Shown one piece after another: positions 53,392-62,661 of a stretch of 64,000 nucleotides of DNA. Made by a program: the position numbers and the translations under genes. Source of the stretch: Sulfurospirillum sp. UCH001 (GTDB lineage: Bacteria > Campylobacterota > Campylobacteria > Campylobacterales > Sulfurospirillaceae); contig NZ_AP014723.1 of assembly GCF_001548035.1 (NCBI RefSeq), positions 806,001 through 870,000 on the forward strand, in the 5' to 3' direction. A model generated the notes under the pieces. That model did not search any database, was not told the origin of the DNA, and saw only the letters and a program-made list of their open reading frames with translations. The number at the start of each line of letters is the position of its first letter. Within the stretch, counting starts at the first letter, position 1.

Positions 53392-54243
53392 ATGGCGATT
53401 GGTTTTATAGGTTTAGGAAACTTGGGCACAGCCGTTGCAAAACGCTTACAAAGCATGAATGAGGACGTTTTAGTTTGGAATAGAACCAAAGCAAAAGCAG
53501 AAGCAAAAGGCTTTGTATGTGAGAATTCGCCAAAAGCACTCATCGAAAAATGCGATACGGTACTTATGTGTTTATTTGACTCAGCAGGTGTACGAGATGT
53601 ACTCAGTATGCAAGAAGGACTTTTAAGCGCAGACCTTAAAGGTAAAACTATCATTGATTTAACGACCAACCATTTTAACGATGTCATAGAGTTTCATGCG
53701 ATGGTAGAAGCCAAAGGTGGCAGTTACTTAGAATGCCCAGTGCTTGGCAGTGTTGTACCTGCAAGTAAGGGAGAACTCACTGCCGTATGTGCTGGAAAAG
53801 AAGCGGTTTATTTGCATGCTAAACCATTGCTTGAGAAATTTGCTTCAACCATTTTCCATCTCAAAGAAGCAGGTTTCGCGGCAAAGATGAAACTTATCAA
53901 CAACCTCTGCCTTGGCTCATTCATGGCAACGATTGCAGAGTGTGCAGCACTTGGTGAGGCATGTGGCATTGAGAAAAAAGAACTTTTAGAGATTTTAGGT
54001 GCAGGTGGTGGAAAATCGCTCGTGCTTGCAGCAAAAACACAAAAACTCATAGATGAAGACTTTAGCCCGCATTTTAGTAATGCTGCTATCAATAAAGACT
54101 TGCATTGTTTACAAGATTTAGCTTATAGCCTCAATCGACCACTTTATACGGCAAGTGTTACGAAAGAGCTTTTTTCTAAGATGAAAATGATGGGCAAAGG
54201 TGATGAGGACTTTAGTTCTATTTATCAACTTTTCAAAGCGTAA
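53392..54243 (+). CDS. Beta-hydroxyacid dehydrogenase family oxidoreductase (GarR/MmsB-like)
   Basis: 283 residues. N-terminal Rossmann motif GFIGLGNLGTAVAKRL, the family signature LECPVLGSVVPASKGELTAVCAG near 119-141 and the catalytic Lys region KMKLINNLCLGSFMA. The family contains 3-hydroxyisobutyrate, tartronate semialdehyde and succinic semialdehyde reductases; the substrate cannot be chosen from sequence. AAAGGAA precedes the ATG. It is probably regulated by the divergent PAS-HTH protein. Confidence 0.84.
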   Translation: MAIGFIGLGNLGTAVAKRLQSMNEDVLVWNRTKAKAEAKGFVCENSPKALIEKCDTVLMCLFDSAGVRDVLSMQEGLLSADLKGKTIIDLTTNHFNDVIEFHAMVEAKGGSYLECPVLGSVVPASKGELTAVCAGKEAVYLHAKPLLEKFASTIFHLKEAGFAAKMKLINNLCLGSFMATIAECAALGEACGIEKKELLEILGAGGGKSLVLAAKTQKLIDEDFSPHFSNAAINKDLHCLQDLAYSLNRPLYTASVTKELFSKMKMMGKGDEDFSSIYQLFKA

Positions 54244-54342
54244 CAGTTTATGGGCGTTTTAGATTTTAAGCGCCCACTCTTTACATTTTAGAAAAACCTG
54301 TGCTATACTTCGCGTTACAAATTTTCTTATAAGGAGCCTCAG

Positions 54343-54444
54343 ATGGAAACATTTATCACCCATCACAATACATACCAACCTCAGAGCATTGCGCAATTTT
54401 CTAACGCATCTCTCGTCGTCGTCCTCCTTCTGAAGCTCCGTTAA
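54343..54444 (+). CDS. leuL: Leucine-rich leader peptide of leuA
   Basis: A 33-codon frame starting at ATG 54343 with AAGGAG seven bases upstream. It ends with a run of branched-chain codons: residues 24-32 are LVVVLLLKL, five leucines (CTC, CTC, CTT, CTG, CTC) and three valines in nine codons, then Arg and stop. The frame is too short for ordinary gene calling. It lies about 190 bp upstream of leuA, in the place expected for a ribosome-stalling attenuator. The name is by analogy with other leucine leader peptides. Confidence 0.82.
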   Translation: METFITHHNTYQPQSIAQFSNASLVVVLLLKLR

Positions 54445-54620
54445 ACCTTCACACTCACCCCTTTTTTTTTCACTGTTGATTTTTAAATTGGCTTTTTAGC
54501 TCTGAGGATACCTCTATCTAATTAGCACAATTTTTATCATTTTCATTGTTGTTTTTCTTGTTCTAATACGAGATTTTTCTGCCTGATTTTAGGCATGTAT
54601 GAGCTTGTAGCTCATTTTAT
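54379..54620 (+). promoter_or_regulatory. leuA leader with attenuator-like pairings
   Basis: CCTCAGAGC inside the leader peptide (54379-54387) is perfectly complementary to GCTCTGAGG at 54499-54507, a long-range pairing that stalling on the leucine codons could affect. Just before leuA, ATGAGC (54599-54604) pairs with GCTCAT (54610-54615) and is followed by TTTTAT, a weak terminator shape. A smaller GCCT/AGGC hairpin precedes it. Otherwise the region holds no gene. Confidence 0.55.
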
Positions 54621-54637
54621 AACATAAGGATATTTCT

Positions 54638-55954
54638 ATGCAAAGTACACAAACATTTAAAAAATACAAACCGTACCCATTGGTGCCTTTATCTCACAGA
54701 GAATGGGCGAGTAACATCATTACCCAAGCTCCTATTTGGGTTAGTACCGATTTAAGAGATGGCAATCAAGCGTTGGTTGAGCCAATGAATGCGAGCAAAA
54801 AATTGGCATATTTTCAAAAATTGGTTGAGATGGGCTTTAAAGAGATCGAGATTGCCTATCCGAGTGCCTCTCAAACAGACTTTGATTTTTGTAGAGCGTT
54901 GATTGAGCAGAAATTGATACCAGATGATGTACGCATTAGCGTTTTAACACCTTCAATTGAGAAACACATCAAAAAAACGTTTCAAGCCATCAAAGGTGCA
55001 AAAAGAGTAACAATCCATCTTTACAATCCAACAGCGGATAACCAGCGCAAAATTGTGTTCAACAAAAGCAAAGAAGAGATCATCACTTTAGCGTTAGAGG
55101 GCACACGTATCATCAAAGAAGAGGCGGAAAAATTCAAAGGTGATGTGATGTTTCAGTACTCTCCTGAGAGTTTTTCTCAAACGGAGTTGGAGTTTGCGAG
55201 TGATGTTGTGAACGCGGTTATCAGCGAGTGGATGCCAACCAAAAATGCACCGATGGTTATCAACTTGCCTAACACTTTGGAAGCGTGTACACCTAACATC
55301 TATGCCGATAGAATCGAGTGGATGAGTAAACAGATGTTGGAACGTGACGCGGTTATTTTAAGTGTTCATCCACACAATGACAGAGGTACAGCGGTTGCGA
55401 GTGCGGAGATGGCGATTTTAGCGGGTGCGCAAAGAGTTGAGGGAACATTGATGGGAAATGGTGAGAGAGCAGGCAATGTTGATTTGGTTACGTTGGCGTT
55501 CAACCTTTACTCACAAGGGATTGATCCGATGTTGGATGTTCATAACATCGATGCCGTGTTGCAAGAGATCATCACATTGACGCACAGTACCATTCATCCC
55601 CGTCACCCCTATGTGGGCTCTATGATTTACACGGCTTTTTCGGGCACGCATCAGGACGCAATAAAGAAAGGTATGGAGCATCAGAAGGACGTGTTAGATG
55701 GTTATTGGCACGTACCGTATCTTATTATTGACCCAAAGGACATTAAGCGGGATTATCGTGATGTGGTGCGCATCAACTCTCAGTCAGGCAAAAGTGGTGT
55801 GGCGTATGTCCTTAAAGAGTTTTATGGCATTGAAACAACCAAAACGATGCAGATAGAAATTGCCACAGAGGTACAAAAATTGTGCGATGAAAAGGGTATA
55901 GAAGTCAATGCAGAAGAGATTTTTAAAGTCTTTAGACAAATGTGCAAATTGTAA
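54638..55954 (+). CDS. leuA: 2-isopropylmalate synthase, type 2, without regulatory domain
   Basis: 438 residues. The TIM-barrel catalytic core of the fungal/actinobacterial-type enzyme is clear: STDLRDGNQAL near 37, KEIEIAYPSASQTDF, HPHNDRGTAVAS and GNGERAGNVDLV. It joins acetyl-CoA and 2-ketoisovalerate in leucine synthesis. Family members are usually about 550-640 residues and end in the LeuA dimer domain that binds leucine; here the protein stops at EEIFKVFRQMCKL, after the linker. No remnant follows, because the next gene starts within 90 bp. Control may rest on the leader peptide. Confidence 0.9.
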   Translation: MQSTQTFKKYKPYPLVPLSHREWASNIITQAPIWVSTDLRDGNQALVEPMNASKKLAYFQKLVEMGFKEIEIAYPSASQTDFDFCRALIEQKLIPDDVRISVLTPSIEKHIKKTFQAIKGAKRVTIHLYNPTADNQRKIVFNKSKEEIITLALEGTRIIKEEAEKFKGDVMFQYSPESFSQTELEFASDVVNAVISEWMPTKNAPMVINLPNTLEACTPNIYADRIEWMSKQMLERDAVILSVHPHNDRGTAVASAEMAILAGAQRVEGTLMGNGERAGNVDLVTLAFNLYSQGIDPMLDVHNIDAVLQEIITLTHSTIHPRHPYVGSMIYTAFSGTHQDAIKKGMEHQKDVLDGYWHVPYLIIDPKDIKRDYRDVVRINSQSGKSGVAYVLKEFYGIETTKTMQIEIATEVQKLCDEKGIEVNAEEIFKVFRQMCKL

Positions 55955-56043
55955 GCATTTTCAGAGAAAAAATTTGATGTGTATCAGTGCAAAATGCAAA
56001 AAGTTGTATTAGAATGAACACAGAAGATAAAGGAGAAAATGCA

Positions 56044-56733
56044 ATGGCAAATGTACTTTCCCTGCAAGTTGGGCGTGCAAAAACGTATGGCAATGCGCAG
56101 TCAAAAGATTTTTTAGATAAAGAGTGGCACAGTGCTTCGTTCAAAGAAGTAAGCAAGACACCACTCTTTGCACGTTTTATAGGCTTAGATGGCGATGAAG
56201 TTGCCGATACGACGCATCATGGTGGAATCCATAAAGCCATCTTTGCCAATAGCTATGAAAATTATGCGTATTGGGCTTCCTTTTTGGGCGTTGAGCATTT
56301 GCCTTTTGGAGCATTGGCTGAGAATTTAACCATCACAGGTTTGCATGAACGAAGTGTAATGCTTGGGGATGTTCATCAAATAGGTACAGCCATACTGCAA
56401 GTTTCACAACCACGAAAACCATGTTGGAAAATTTCACGAAGATGGAACCACACCGCTTTTACCAATGAAATTTTTACCAGCGGGTTGACAGGTTGGTACT
56501 ATAAAGTGCTGCAAGAAGGAGTTATAGGCTTAGGCGATGAGATCAAAGTCGTAACACAAAAAAATGCTCATGTCACCATCTTAGAAGCCAACGAAGCATT
56601 TAGAGAACCTGAAAAATACAGATCAGTACTTGAGACTATTTTAGAGATTCCTTCTCTTGCTACTTCTTATAAAGAGAGCATTATCAAGCGGTTGAAAAAT
56701 GAAAGTGATCTTTCGTATATGAAAACGCAGTAA
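56044..56733 (+). CDS. MOSC-domain protein (YiiM-like)
   Basis: 229 residues from the ATG at 56044, preceded by AAAGGAG; an in-frame ATG at 55987 and one at 56014 lack a site. The MOSC core has the HHGGIHKAIFANSYENYAYW and QPRKPCWKISRRW segments with the conserved Cys. MOSC proteins bind molybdenum cofactor and can reduce hydroxylated purines or transfer sulfur. The link to the molybdoenzymes nearby is only general. Confidence 0.85.
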   Translation: MANVLSLQVGRAKTYGNAQSKDFLDKEWHSASFKEVSKTPLFARFIGLDGDEVADTTHHGGIHKAIFANSYENYAYWASFLGVEHLPFGALAENLTITGLHERSVMLGDVHQIGTAILQVSQPRKPCWKISRRWNHTAFTNEIFTSGLTGWYYKVLQEGVIGLGDEIKVVTQKNAHVTILEANEAFREPEKYRSVLETILEIPSLATSYKESIIKRLKNESDLSYMKTQ

Positions 56734-56739
56734 AAGAGA

Positions 56740-56765
56740 AGGGCTTTTTAGAAAAGCCCTTAAAA
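56740..56765. terminator. Bidirectional terminator, MOSC / YebC
   Basis: AGGGCTTTT (56740-56748) pairs perfectly with 56752-56760, with A/T-rich flanks on both sides. Confidence 0.85.
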
Positions 56766-56768
56766 AGG

Positions 56769-57479
56769 TTAACCGAGGTTGGTGTAAACCGCTTGGACGT
56801 CGTCGTCTTCTTCAATGCGCTCTATGATTTTTTCAATATCTGGCATTTGTTCTTCGGTTGGAGTAATAGGTGTGTTCGCAATACGCTCTAAGGTTGCTTT
56901 GGTTAAAGCGATACCTAAGCGTTCAAACGCTGCACTTAAACTTCCAAAATTGGTGTAATCTGCATATACAAGGACGATGCCATCTTCTTCTTCAATCTCT
57001 TCGAGTCCTGCGTCAATGAGTTCAAGCTCTAATTCTTCCAAGTCCATATCGGCTATTTTAGCAAACTCAAAAACAGCTTTGCGAGAGAACATAAAATCGA
57101 GAGAGCCATTGTTGACCATCTCGCCGCCTGCTTTTTTAAAGGCACTTTTGATGTTAGCAACGGTTCTGGTGTTATTGTCAGTCGCACATTCAACAAAAAA
57201 AAGTGAGCCATGCGGTCCTTTACCTTCATAAGTTGTCTCTGTAAGCGTCTGTGCGTCTTTGCCTAAAGCTCTTTTGATAGCAGCATCAATGTTGTCTTTT
57301 GGCATATTTTCCGCTTTCGCATTGAGGATAGCGGCTCTTAATTTTGGATTCATGTCAGGATCGCCACCGCCTTCTTTTGCGGCGATCATGATCATACGAC
57401 CAAGTCTTGGAAATACACGGGACATATTGCCCCATCGCTTCATTTTTGCGGCTTTTCGGTATTCAAACGCTCTTCCCAT
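56769..57479 (-). CDS. YebC/PmpR-family DNA-binding or translation factor
   Basis: 236 residues with the conserved N-terminus [23 protein letters not shown], then [31 protein letters not shown] and [22 protein letters not shown]. The family is widely conserved as YebC, a regulator in some bacteria and recently linked to ribosome function. It has its own terminator and appears monocistronic. Confidence 0.93.
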   Translation of the reverse strand: MGRAFEYRKAAKMKRWGNMSRVFPRLGRMIMIAAKEGGGDPDMNPKLRAAILNAKAENMPKDNIDAAIKRALGKDAQTLTETTYEGKGPHGSLFFVECATDNNTRTVANIKSAFKKAGGEMVNNGSLDFMFSRKAVFEFAKIADMDLEELELELIDAGLEEIEEEDGIVLVYADYTNFGSLSAAFERLGIALTKATLERIANTPITPTEEQMPDIEKIIERIEEDDDVQAVYTNLG

Positions 57480-57576
57480 GGGAATTTGTTCCTTCTTGTG
57501 TGTTATAAAATTTCTCTTATTATACCTTGTTGAAAATAAGAGTATTATTTTGGCAAAAAATTGAAGGAGTTTGTCT

Positions 57577-58173
57577 ATGGAAGTACTGAAAAAAATTTAT
57601 AAAAAACATGGCTTTGAGTTGATCTGTGTTCCTACTCAAGAGGAAGCACTGAGTGTTGCAATGAGTTTCATTAAGCCTCATATGAGTATTGGCATGGGCG
57701 GTTCGACGACAGTAAAACAAATAGGGCTTTATGACTATGTTACTTCTCGTAAAGATATTACCCTTTACAATCAGTACGAACCAGGTATTAGCATGGAAGA
57801 AAATATGCAAAGAAGACGCCAAGGGTTGGTCTCTGATCTTTTCATCTGCGGTACGAATGCATTAACAAAAAATGGTGAATTGGTGAATGCAGATGGTAGT
57901 GGAAATAGAGTTGCTGCACAAATTTTTGGACCTAAAAAAGTGTTGATTATTGCGGGCATTAATAAACTCGTTGAAAACGTGGAAGAGGGCTTTAAACGCA
58001 TTCATGATGTTGCAAGTCCTAAAAACATTGAGCGTATGAATAACGTTGCTATTAGCATGGGAAAAGAGCCACGCTACACTATGAGTAATATTGGTAAAAA
58101 ATTTGCCTATATCAATGGCGATGAAGAAGGTCGCACAACAATTATTTTGGTAGACGAGGAACTTGGCTATTAA
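57577..58173 (+). CDS. LUD-domain protein
   Basis: 198 residues from the ATG at 57577 with AAGGAG seven bases upstream; a TTG two codons earlier is unlikely. [65 protein letters not shown] is the LUD (LutC/YkgG-like) signature. LutB/LutC act in lactate oxidation, but no LutA/LutB partner adjoins. The HdrD-like protein at 4336 is in another cluster. Role unassigned. Confidence 0.82.
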   Translation: MEVLKKIYKKHGFELICVPTQEEALSVAMSFIKPHMSIGMGGSTTVKQIGLYDYVTSRKDITLYNQYEPGISMEENMQRRRQGLVSDLFICGTNALTKNGELVNADGSGNRVAAQIFGPKKVLIIAGINKLVENVEEGFKRIHDVASPKNIERMNNVAISMGKEPRYTMSNIGKKFAYINGDEEGRTTIILVDEELGY

Positions 58174-58269
58174 AATGCTTCTCATGGAAACACTTTAGGT
58201 GTAAAGATTTAAAGGTGTGACTTTTTTAGATTCTCCAAGGAAATTTGCATTAAAGTTTAATTATAAGAA

Positions 58270-58318
58270 GTTTATTGAGCCCTACACATTACAATAAAGC
58301 AAATGGGGCTTAATAAAC
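58270..58318 (+). repeat. Long inverted repeat before the TAXI binding-protein gene
   Basis: GTTTATTGAGCCC (58270-58282) pairs with 58306-58318 over 13 bp with one G-U pair. It could be a terminator for the LUD gene, an operator, or a leader hairpin. The rest of the 178-bp gap shows no gene. Confidence 0.4.
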
Positions 58319-58351
58319 CAATGTAATATCAAATTTCACAAGGAGTTATCG

Positions 58352-59293
58352 ATGAGAAAAACGTTTTTAGCAGTAAGTGCGGCTATATGTTTAGCGACAG
58401 CAGTTTCTGCAGCAGAGTTTATCAACGTTCTTACGGGCGGAACGAGCGGTATTTATTATCCTTTGGGTGTAGCACTGTCACAGATGTATGCCAAAGCGAT
58501 TCCAGACTCTAAAACAGCCGTTCAAGCGACCAAAGCAAGTGTTGAAAACCTCAATCTTCTTCAAGCAGGACGTGGTGAAGCTGCGATTTCTTTAGGTGAT
58601 TCGCTCTCAGATGCGTATAAAGGAAATACAGAAGCTGGCTTTAAAGCACCACTTTCAAAACTTCGTACGATTTCAGCACTCTATCCAAACTACATTCATT
58701 TTGTTGCAGCGGCAGATTCTGGCATCAAATCATTTGACGACATTAAGGGTAAACGTATCTCTGTAGGTGCGCCAAAATCAGGAACAGAACTTAACTCAAG
58801 AGCTATTCTTGCAGCAGCAGGGATTAGCTATAAAGACTTTGCAAAGGTTGAATACCTCTCTTACGCTGAGTCTGTAGAGCTCATGAAAAACAGACAACTG
58901 GATGTGACCTTGCTTTCTTCAGGAGCTGGTGTAGCAGCACTTCGTGACTTAGCTACTTCACAAAAGGTTGTGTTCTTAACGATTCCAGAAGAAATTGTTA
59001 AAAAAATTGATGATCCTGCATACCAAGTCGGTGTTATTCCTGCCAATACCTATGAGGGGCAAACCAGTGATGTTAAAACAGTTTCTGTTCAAAACTTCCT
59101 TGTCACACACTCTGGTGTATCTGAACAAACCGTTTATACGATGACAAAAACGATGTTTGAAAATTTAGACCAAATGGTTGCGGCTCATGCTGCGGCTAAA
59201 GGCATTAAGCTTGAAAATGCAGCAAAAAATCCTCCTGCACCATTACACCCTGGTGCTGAGCGTTACTATAAAGAAGTAGGTGTTTTAAAATAA
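58352..59293 (+). CDS. TAXI-family TRAP solute-binding protein
   Basis: 313 residues with a signal peptide (LAVSAAICLATAVSA) and the TAXI signature LTGGTSGIYYPLGVALSQ, VQATKASVENLNLLQAGRGE and KRISVGAPKSGTELNSRAIL. Binds an anionic substrate (family members take glutamate, succinate and others) in the periplasm for the fused permease downstream. A terminator-like hairpin separates it from the permease gene, a common way to make more binding protein than permease. Confidence 0.9.
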   Translation: MRKTFLAVSAAICLATAVSAAEFINVLTGGTSGIYYPLGVALSQMYAKAIPDSKTAVQATKASVENLNLLQAGRGEAAISLGDSLSDAYKGNTEAGFKAPLSKLRTISALYPNYIHFVAAADSGIKSFDDIKGKRISVGAPKSGTELNSRAILAAAGISYKDFAKVEYLSYAESVELMKNRQLDVTLLSSGAGVAALRDLATSQKVVFLTIPEEIVKKIDDPAYQVGVIPANTYEGQTSDVKTVSVQNFLVTHSGVSEQTVYTMTKTMFENLDQMVAAHAAAKGIKLENAAKNPPAPLHPGAERYYKEVGVLK

Positions 59294-59294
59294 T

Positions 59295-59319
59295 ATAAAG
59301 CCCTAGAATAGGGCTTTAT
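59295..59319 (+). terminator. Intra-operon hairpin between TAXI binding protein and permease
   Basis: ATAAAGCCCTA (59295-59305) pairs perfectly with 59309-59319 around a GAA loop. It has only a weak T tail, so partial termination or mRNA end protection is likely. Confidence 0.7.
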
Positions 59320-59352
59320 CTCATGAATTAGTTCACTGTTGAAGGAAGGGAT

Positions 59353-61419
59353 ATGTCTGCCTTATTACACGAAGAAGCCCATGAAGAGGCTTCTGATTTT
59401 GAAGAGCACGGGCACCAGCGTCAACTTTTAGGTTGGGCATCACGTTTGGTGATGTTTGGTGCGCTCGCATTTTCTGCTTACCAGATTTCTGTTGCGGCGT
59501 TTCATCCGTTTTCAAGTTTGATTATAAGGTCTTTGCACGTAAGCTTTCTAATCTTTTTGATTTTTATGCTTTATCCTGCAACCCCAAAAGGACGTTCTCA
59601 AACAAGTATTCCTTGGTATGACCTTTTACTCTCGCTCTTTGGTTTTTCACTGGGTTTTTACCATCTTGTTTTTGAAGCAGAGCTCATCGAACGCTCTGGT
59701 GATCCAACGATTATGGACCTTGTTGTAGCAACAGCGGCAAGCATACTGGTCTTTGAAGCAGCGCGTCGTGTTGTAGGCTGGGCGTTGACACTGGTCTGTG
59801 GAGCTTTCTTGGCGTATGGCTTTTTTGGGCAATACTTGCCTCTCTCCATTGCACACCGAAGGTTTGGGTTTGACCAAATCGTAGGGCAACTCTATCTAGG
59901 AAGCGATGGTATATTGGGTACACCAACACTGGTGTCTGCCACTTACATTTTCTTATTCATTCTTTTTGGAACGTTTTTAGAAAATGCAGGTATGATCCGT
60001 CTTTTTAACGCTCTCGCACTTGGTCTAGTGGGACGAGCACAAGGAGGACCTGCAAAGGTTGCGGTTATCTCTTCAGGACTCATGGGCACGATCTCAGGTT
60101 CTGGTGTTGCGAATGTTCTTACCGTAGGACAATTTACCATTCCTTTGATGAAACGTTTTGGTTACACACCTGTGTTTGCGGGTGCTGTGGAAGCAACAGC
60201 TTCTATGGGTGGACAGATTATGCCTCCTGTTATGGGTGCGGTAGCGTTCATTATGGCAGAAACGCTTAATGTGCCATATTCAGACATCGTTATGGCTGCG
60301 ATTATTCCTGCACTTCTTTATTACTTTACCGCATTTTGGATGGTCCATCTTGAAGCAGGTAGGCTGAAACTTTTGGGTATTCCTGAAGATCAATGCCCGA
60401 ACCCGTGGAAAGAGCTCAAAGCCAGTTGGTATCTGGCACTTCCATTAGCTGCACTTGTCTATATGCTCTTTCATGGCTTTACCCCTATGTTTGCAGGTAT
60501 GATGGGTTTAACCCTAACATCTGTCCTTATTTTGGGTGCAGCAATTGCCGCACGCATTTCACAAACAGCTTTACGTTATGTCTTTTGGTTTGCGCTTGGT
60601 TTAAGTGCTGCTTCGTTTATAGAGTGGGGAATAGTGCCTGTACTTGGGGTTATTGCTTTTTTAGTGGTTTTAAACTTTGTCGTACAAGGTGGACGTGACA
60701 CACTTCAAACGATGAAAAATGCGCTGATTGATGGAGCAAAACAAGCCCTTGGTGTAGGAATTGCCTGTGCGATTGTTGGTGTCATCATCGGTGTTTTAAC
60801 GCTGACAGGGGCTGCATCTAATTTTGCAGGGTTCATTCTTGAAGTAGGAGAAAAAAGCCTCTTCTTATCCTTGCTGCTTACGATGGTGGCATGTTTGATT
60901 TTGGGTATGGGAATTCCAACCATTCCAAATTATATCATCACAAGTTCTATCGCAGCACCAGCTCTTCTTAAGCTTGGTGTGCCTCTTATTGTAAGTCATA
61001 TGTTTGTTTTTTACTTTGGTATTATGGCAGACTTGACGCCTCCAGTAGCGCTCGCAGCGTTTGCAGCAGCATCCATTGCCAAAGCATCAGCAATGCGAAT
61101 AGGTTTTAAGGCCACACAAATCGCCATCGCAGGCTTTGTCGTGCCTTTCATGGCTGTATATGACCCCGCACTAATGCTTCAAGGCGATCCTACATGGATA
61201 GCGGTTGTCTATATTGTGGTTAAAGCATTGTTAGCAATCTTCTTATGGGGCTGTGCTGCCATAGGCTATTTGTGGTCACCATTGCACATGTTTGAACGGG
61301 TTATTGCAGCTTCCATTGCGGCACTCTTAGTCGCGGCAATTCCTTTGACAGATCAAGCTGGTTTTACCCTAGGTGCTTTGTTTATTGTATGGAATTGGTG
61401 GAAAACGCGTAAACGATGA
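59353..61419 (+). CDS. TRAP transporter fused 4TM/12TM permease
   Basis: 688 residues, entirely membrane helices after an acidic N-terminus. The large subunit has AKVAVISSGLMGTISGSGVANVLTVGQFTIPLMKRFGY, MGGQIMPPVMGAVAFIMAE and GMGIPTIPNYI, the TAXI-TRAP fused permease signature. It uses a sodium or proton gradient to import the substrate carried by the binding protein upstream. It overlaps the DUF1850 gene by 4 bp. Confidence 0.92.
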   Translation: MSALLHEEAHEEASDFEEHGHQRQLLGWASRLVMFGALAFSAYQISVAAFHPFSSLIIRSLHVSFLIFLIFMLYPATPKGRSQTSIPWYDLLLSLFGFSLGFYHLVFEAELIERSGDPTIMDLVVATAASILVFEAARRVVGWALTLVCGAFLAYGFFGQYLPLSIAHRRFGFDQIVGQLYLGSDGILGTPTLVSATYIFLFILFGTFLENAGMIRLFNALALGLVGRAQGGPAKVAVISSGLMGTISGSGVANVLTVGQFTIPLMKRFGYTPVFAGAVEATASMGGQIMPPVMGAVAFIMAETLNVPYSDIVMAAIIPALLYYFTAFWMVHLEAGRLKLLGIPEDQCPNPWKELKASWYLALPLAALVYMLFHGFTPMFAGMMGLTLTSVLILGAAIAARISQTALRYVFWFALGLSAASFIEWGIVPVLGVIAFLVVLNFVVQGGRDTLQTMKNALIDGAKQALGVGIACAIVGVIIGVLTLTGAASNFAGFILEVGEKSLFLSLLLTMVACLILGMGIPTIPNYIITSSIAAPALLKLGVPLIVSHMFVFYFGIMADLTPPVALAAFAAASIAKASAMRIGFKATQIAIAGFVVPFMAVYDPALMLQGDPTWIAVVYIVVKALLAIFLWGCAAIGYLWSPLHMFERVIAASIAALLVAAIPLTDQAGFTLGALFIVWNWWKTRKR

Positions 61420-61793
61420 TGGCTTTATGTATGAGTGCAGGAGCAGTGTCTGTAACACTGTTTGTGCACTCGTTTACCCTTGCATGGATGCATTCCGTGG
61501 AAAAAATTCGCTGGGAAGAGCAGTGGAAAATCGAGGGTAATTTTTTACAGGTAACGGAAGCGAGTATTCGTGGAAGCGGAGCAGGGATGGAACCACCCTC
61601 TGATGCCCTCTTTAAAGAGGGAGCATGGCACTATACACCGCATGTGCCTCCTTTGAAAGCAGTGCGACTTTCACATTCTCCTTATACCAAAGAGTATGAA
61701 CTTTGCTTTGATGGCAGATGCACACCACTCAATGATTTCTTTGAGAATCTCCCCGAAACTGATACTATTGTTCTTGAAGCCTGTGAACGCTAA
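61416..61793 (+). CDS. DUF1850-family protein
   Basis: 125 residues with an N-terminal hydrophobic segment and then SVEKIRWEEQWKIEGNFLQVTEASIRGSGAGMEPP, which is the DUF1850 signature. The family nearly always lies next to TAXI-TRAP transporter genes; its job is unknown. It overlaps the permease gene by 4 bp. Confidence 0.8.
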   Translation: MMALCMSAGAVSVTLFVHSFTLAWMHSVEKIRWEEQWKIEGNFLQVTEASIRGSGAGMEPPSDALFKEGAWHYTPHVPPLKAVRLSHSPYTKEYELCFDGRCTPLNDFFENLPETDTIVLEACER

Positions 61794-61827
61794 AATAGCG
61801 CCAATTTTTTACAGGTAAGGTATTTTC

Positions 61828-62661
61828 TTGAAATCAGAACTCAAAAATTACAGTTATATTTTTATAGGCTCACTCTTCTTGTCGTATGGTGTGGTCTCTT
61901 TATTTATCCCCAATGCCCTTGTAACGGGTGGAACATCGGGTATGGCGATCTTGGGACACTATATCTTCAAGCTTCCCGTTGGAATGCTTATGGTGCTCAT
62001 TAATGCGCCACTTTTACTGTTAGGCACAAAATACTTTGGTAAACATTTTACGATTCGCAGCATTATTGCCATTGGTTTTACCTCTTTGTGTATCGATCTC
62101 ATGGTTGAATTTTTACATGTCAATGCACTAAGCCATGACGTTATTTTAGCGGCTATTTTTGGTGGTATCGCCGTTGGTATAGGGTTAGGGTTTATTTTAA
62201 GCGGTCATGCATCTGCGGGTGGCTCTACGATTATTGCAAAAATCATTGCGTCAAAGACAAGCATTAAAGCCTCCTCTGTGATGCTTGTTATTGATATGCT
62301 TATTATTATCTCGATAGCGTTTATCTCTAAAAATATTGATTTGGCATTGTGGAGTTTAGTGAGTATTTATATCAGTGCTAAAAGTATCGATATTTTCCTC
62401 ACCCGTGGACCTTCTAAAAAAGTTGTACATATTGTTTCAACGAAAATTGAAGAGCTTTGTTCTCAAATCGTCCACCATTTGGGCAAGAATGGCACGATAG
62501 TGCAGGGTAATGGTATCTTTGAGCATGAAAATAAACGCATGATTTTTCTCGTGGTTGAAAACGGAAAAGTACCTCGGTTAAAAGAGTTAATTCAAAAAGT
62601 AGATAACGAAGCGTTTATGGTCGTTATGGAAGCATCAGAGCTTTTAGGACGTGGGCATTAA
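61828..62661 (+). CDS. YitT-family membrane protein (DUF161/DUF2179)
   Basis: 277 residues from a TTG with AAGG upstream. Five to six hydrophobic helices with LFIPNALVTGGTSGMAILGHYIF and the GIGLGFILSGHASAGGSTIIAKII stretch, then a cytoplasmic DUF2179 domain (KVVHIVSTKIEELC...MVVMEASELLGRGH). YitT proteins are of unknown transport function. It ends 4 bp into the convergent porin-like gene. Confidence 0.85.
   Translation: MKSELKNYSYIFIGSLFLSYGVVSLFIPNALVTGGTSGMAILGHYIFKLPVGMLMVLINAPLLLLGTKYFGKHFTIRSIIAIGFTSLCIDLMVEFLHVNALSHDVILAAIFGGIAVGIGLGFILSGHASAGGSTIIAKIIASKTSIKASSVMLVIDMLIIISIAFISKNIDLALWSLVSIYISAKSIDIFLTRGPSKKVVHIVSTKIEELCSQIVHHLGKNGTIVQGNGIFEHENKRMIFLVVENGKVPRLKELIQKVDNEAFMVVMEASELLGRGH

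Noticed and set aside
56044-56733. The MOSC protein as part of the molybdoenzyme regulon
   Set aside because: It is far from the reductase genes and its upstream region does not show the 11-bp repeats, so only a general link to molybdenum cofactor chemistry remains.
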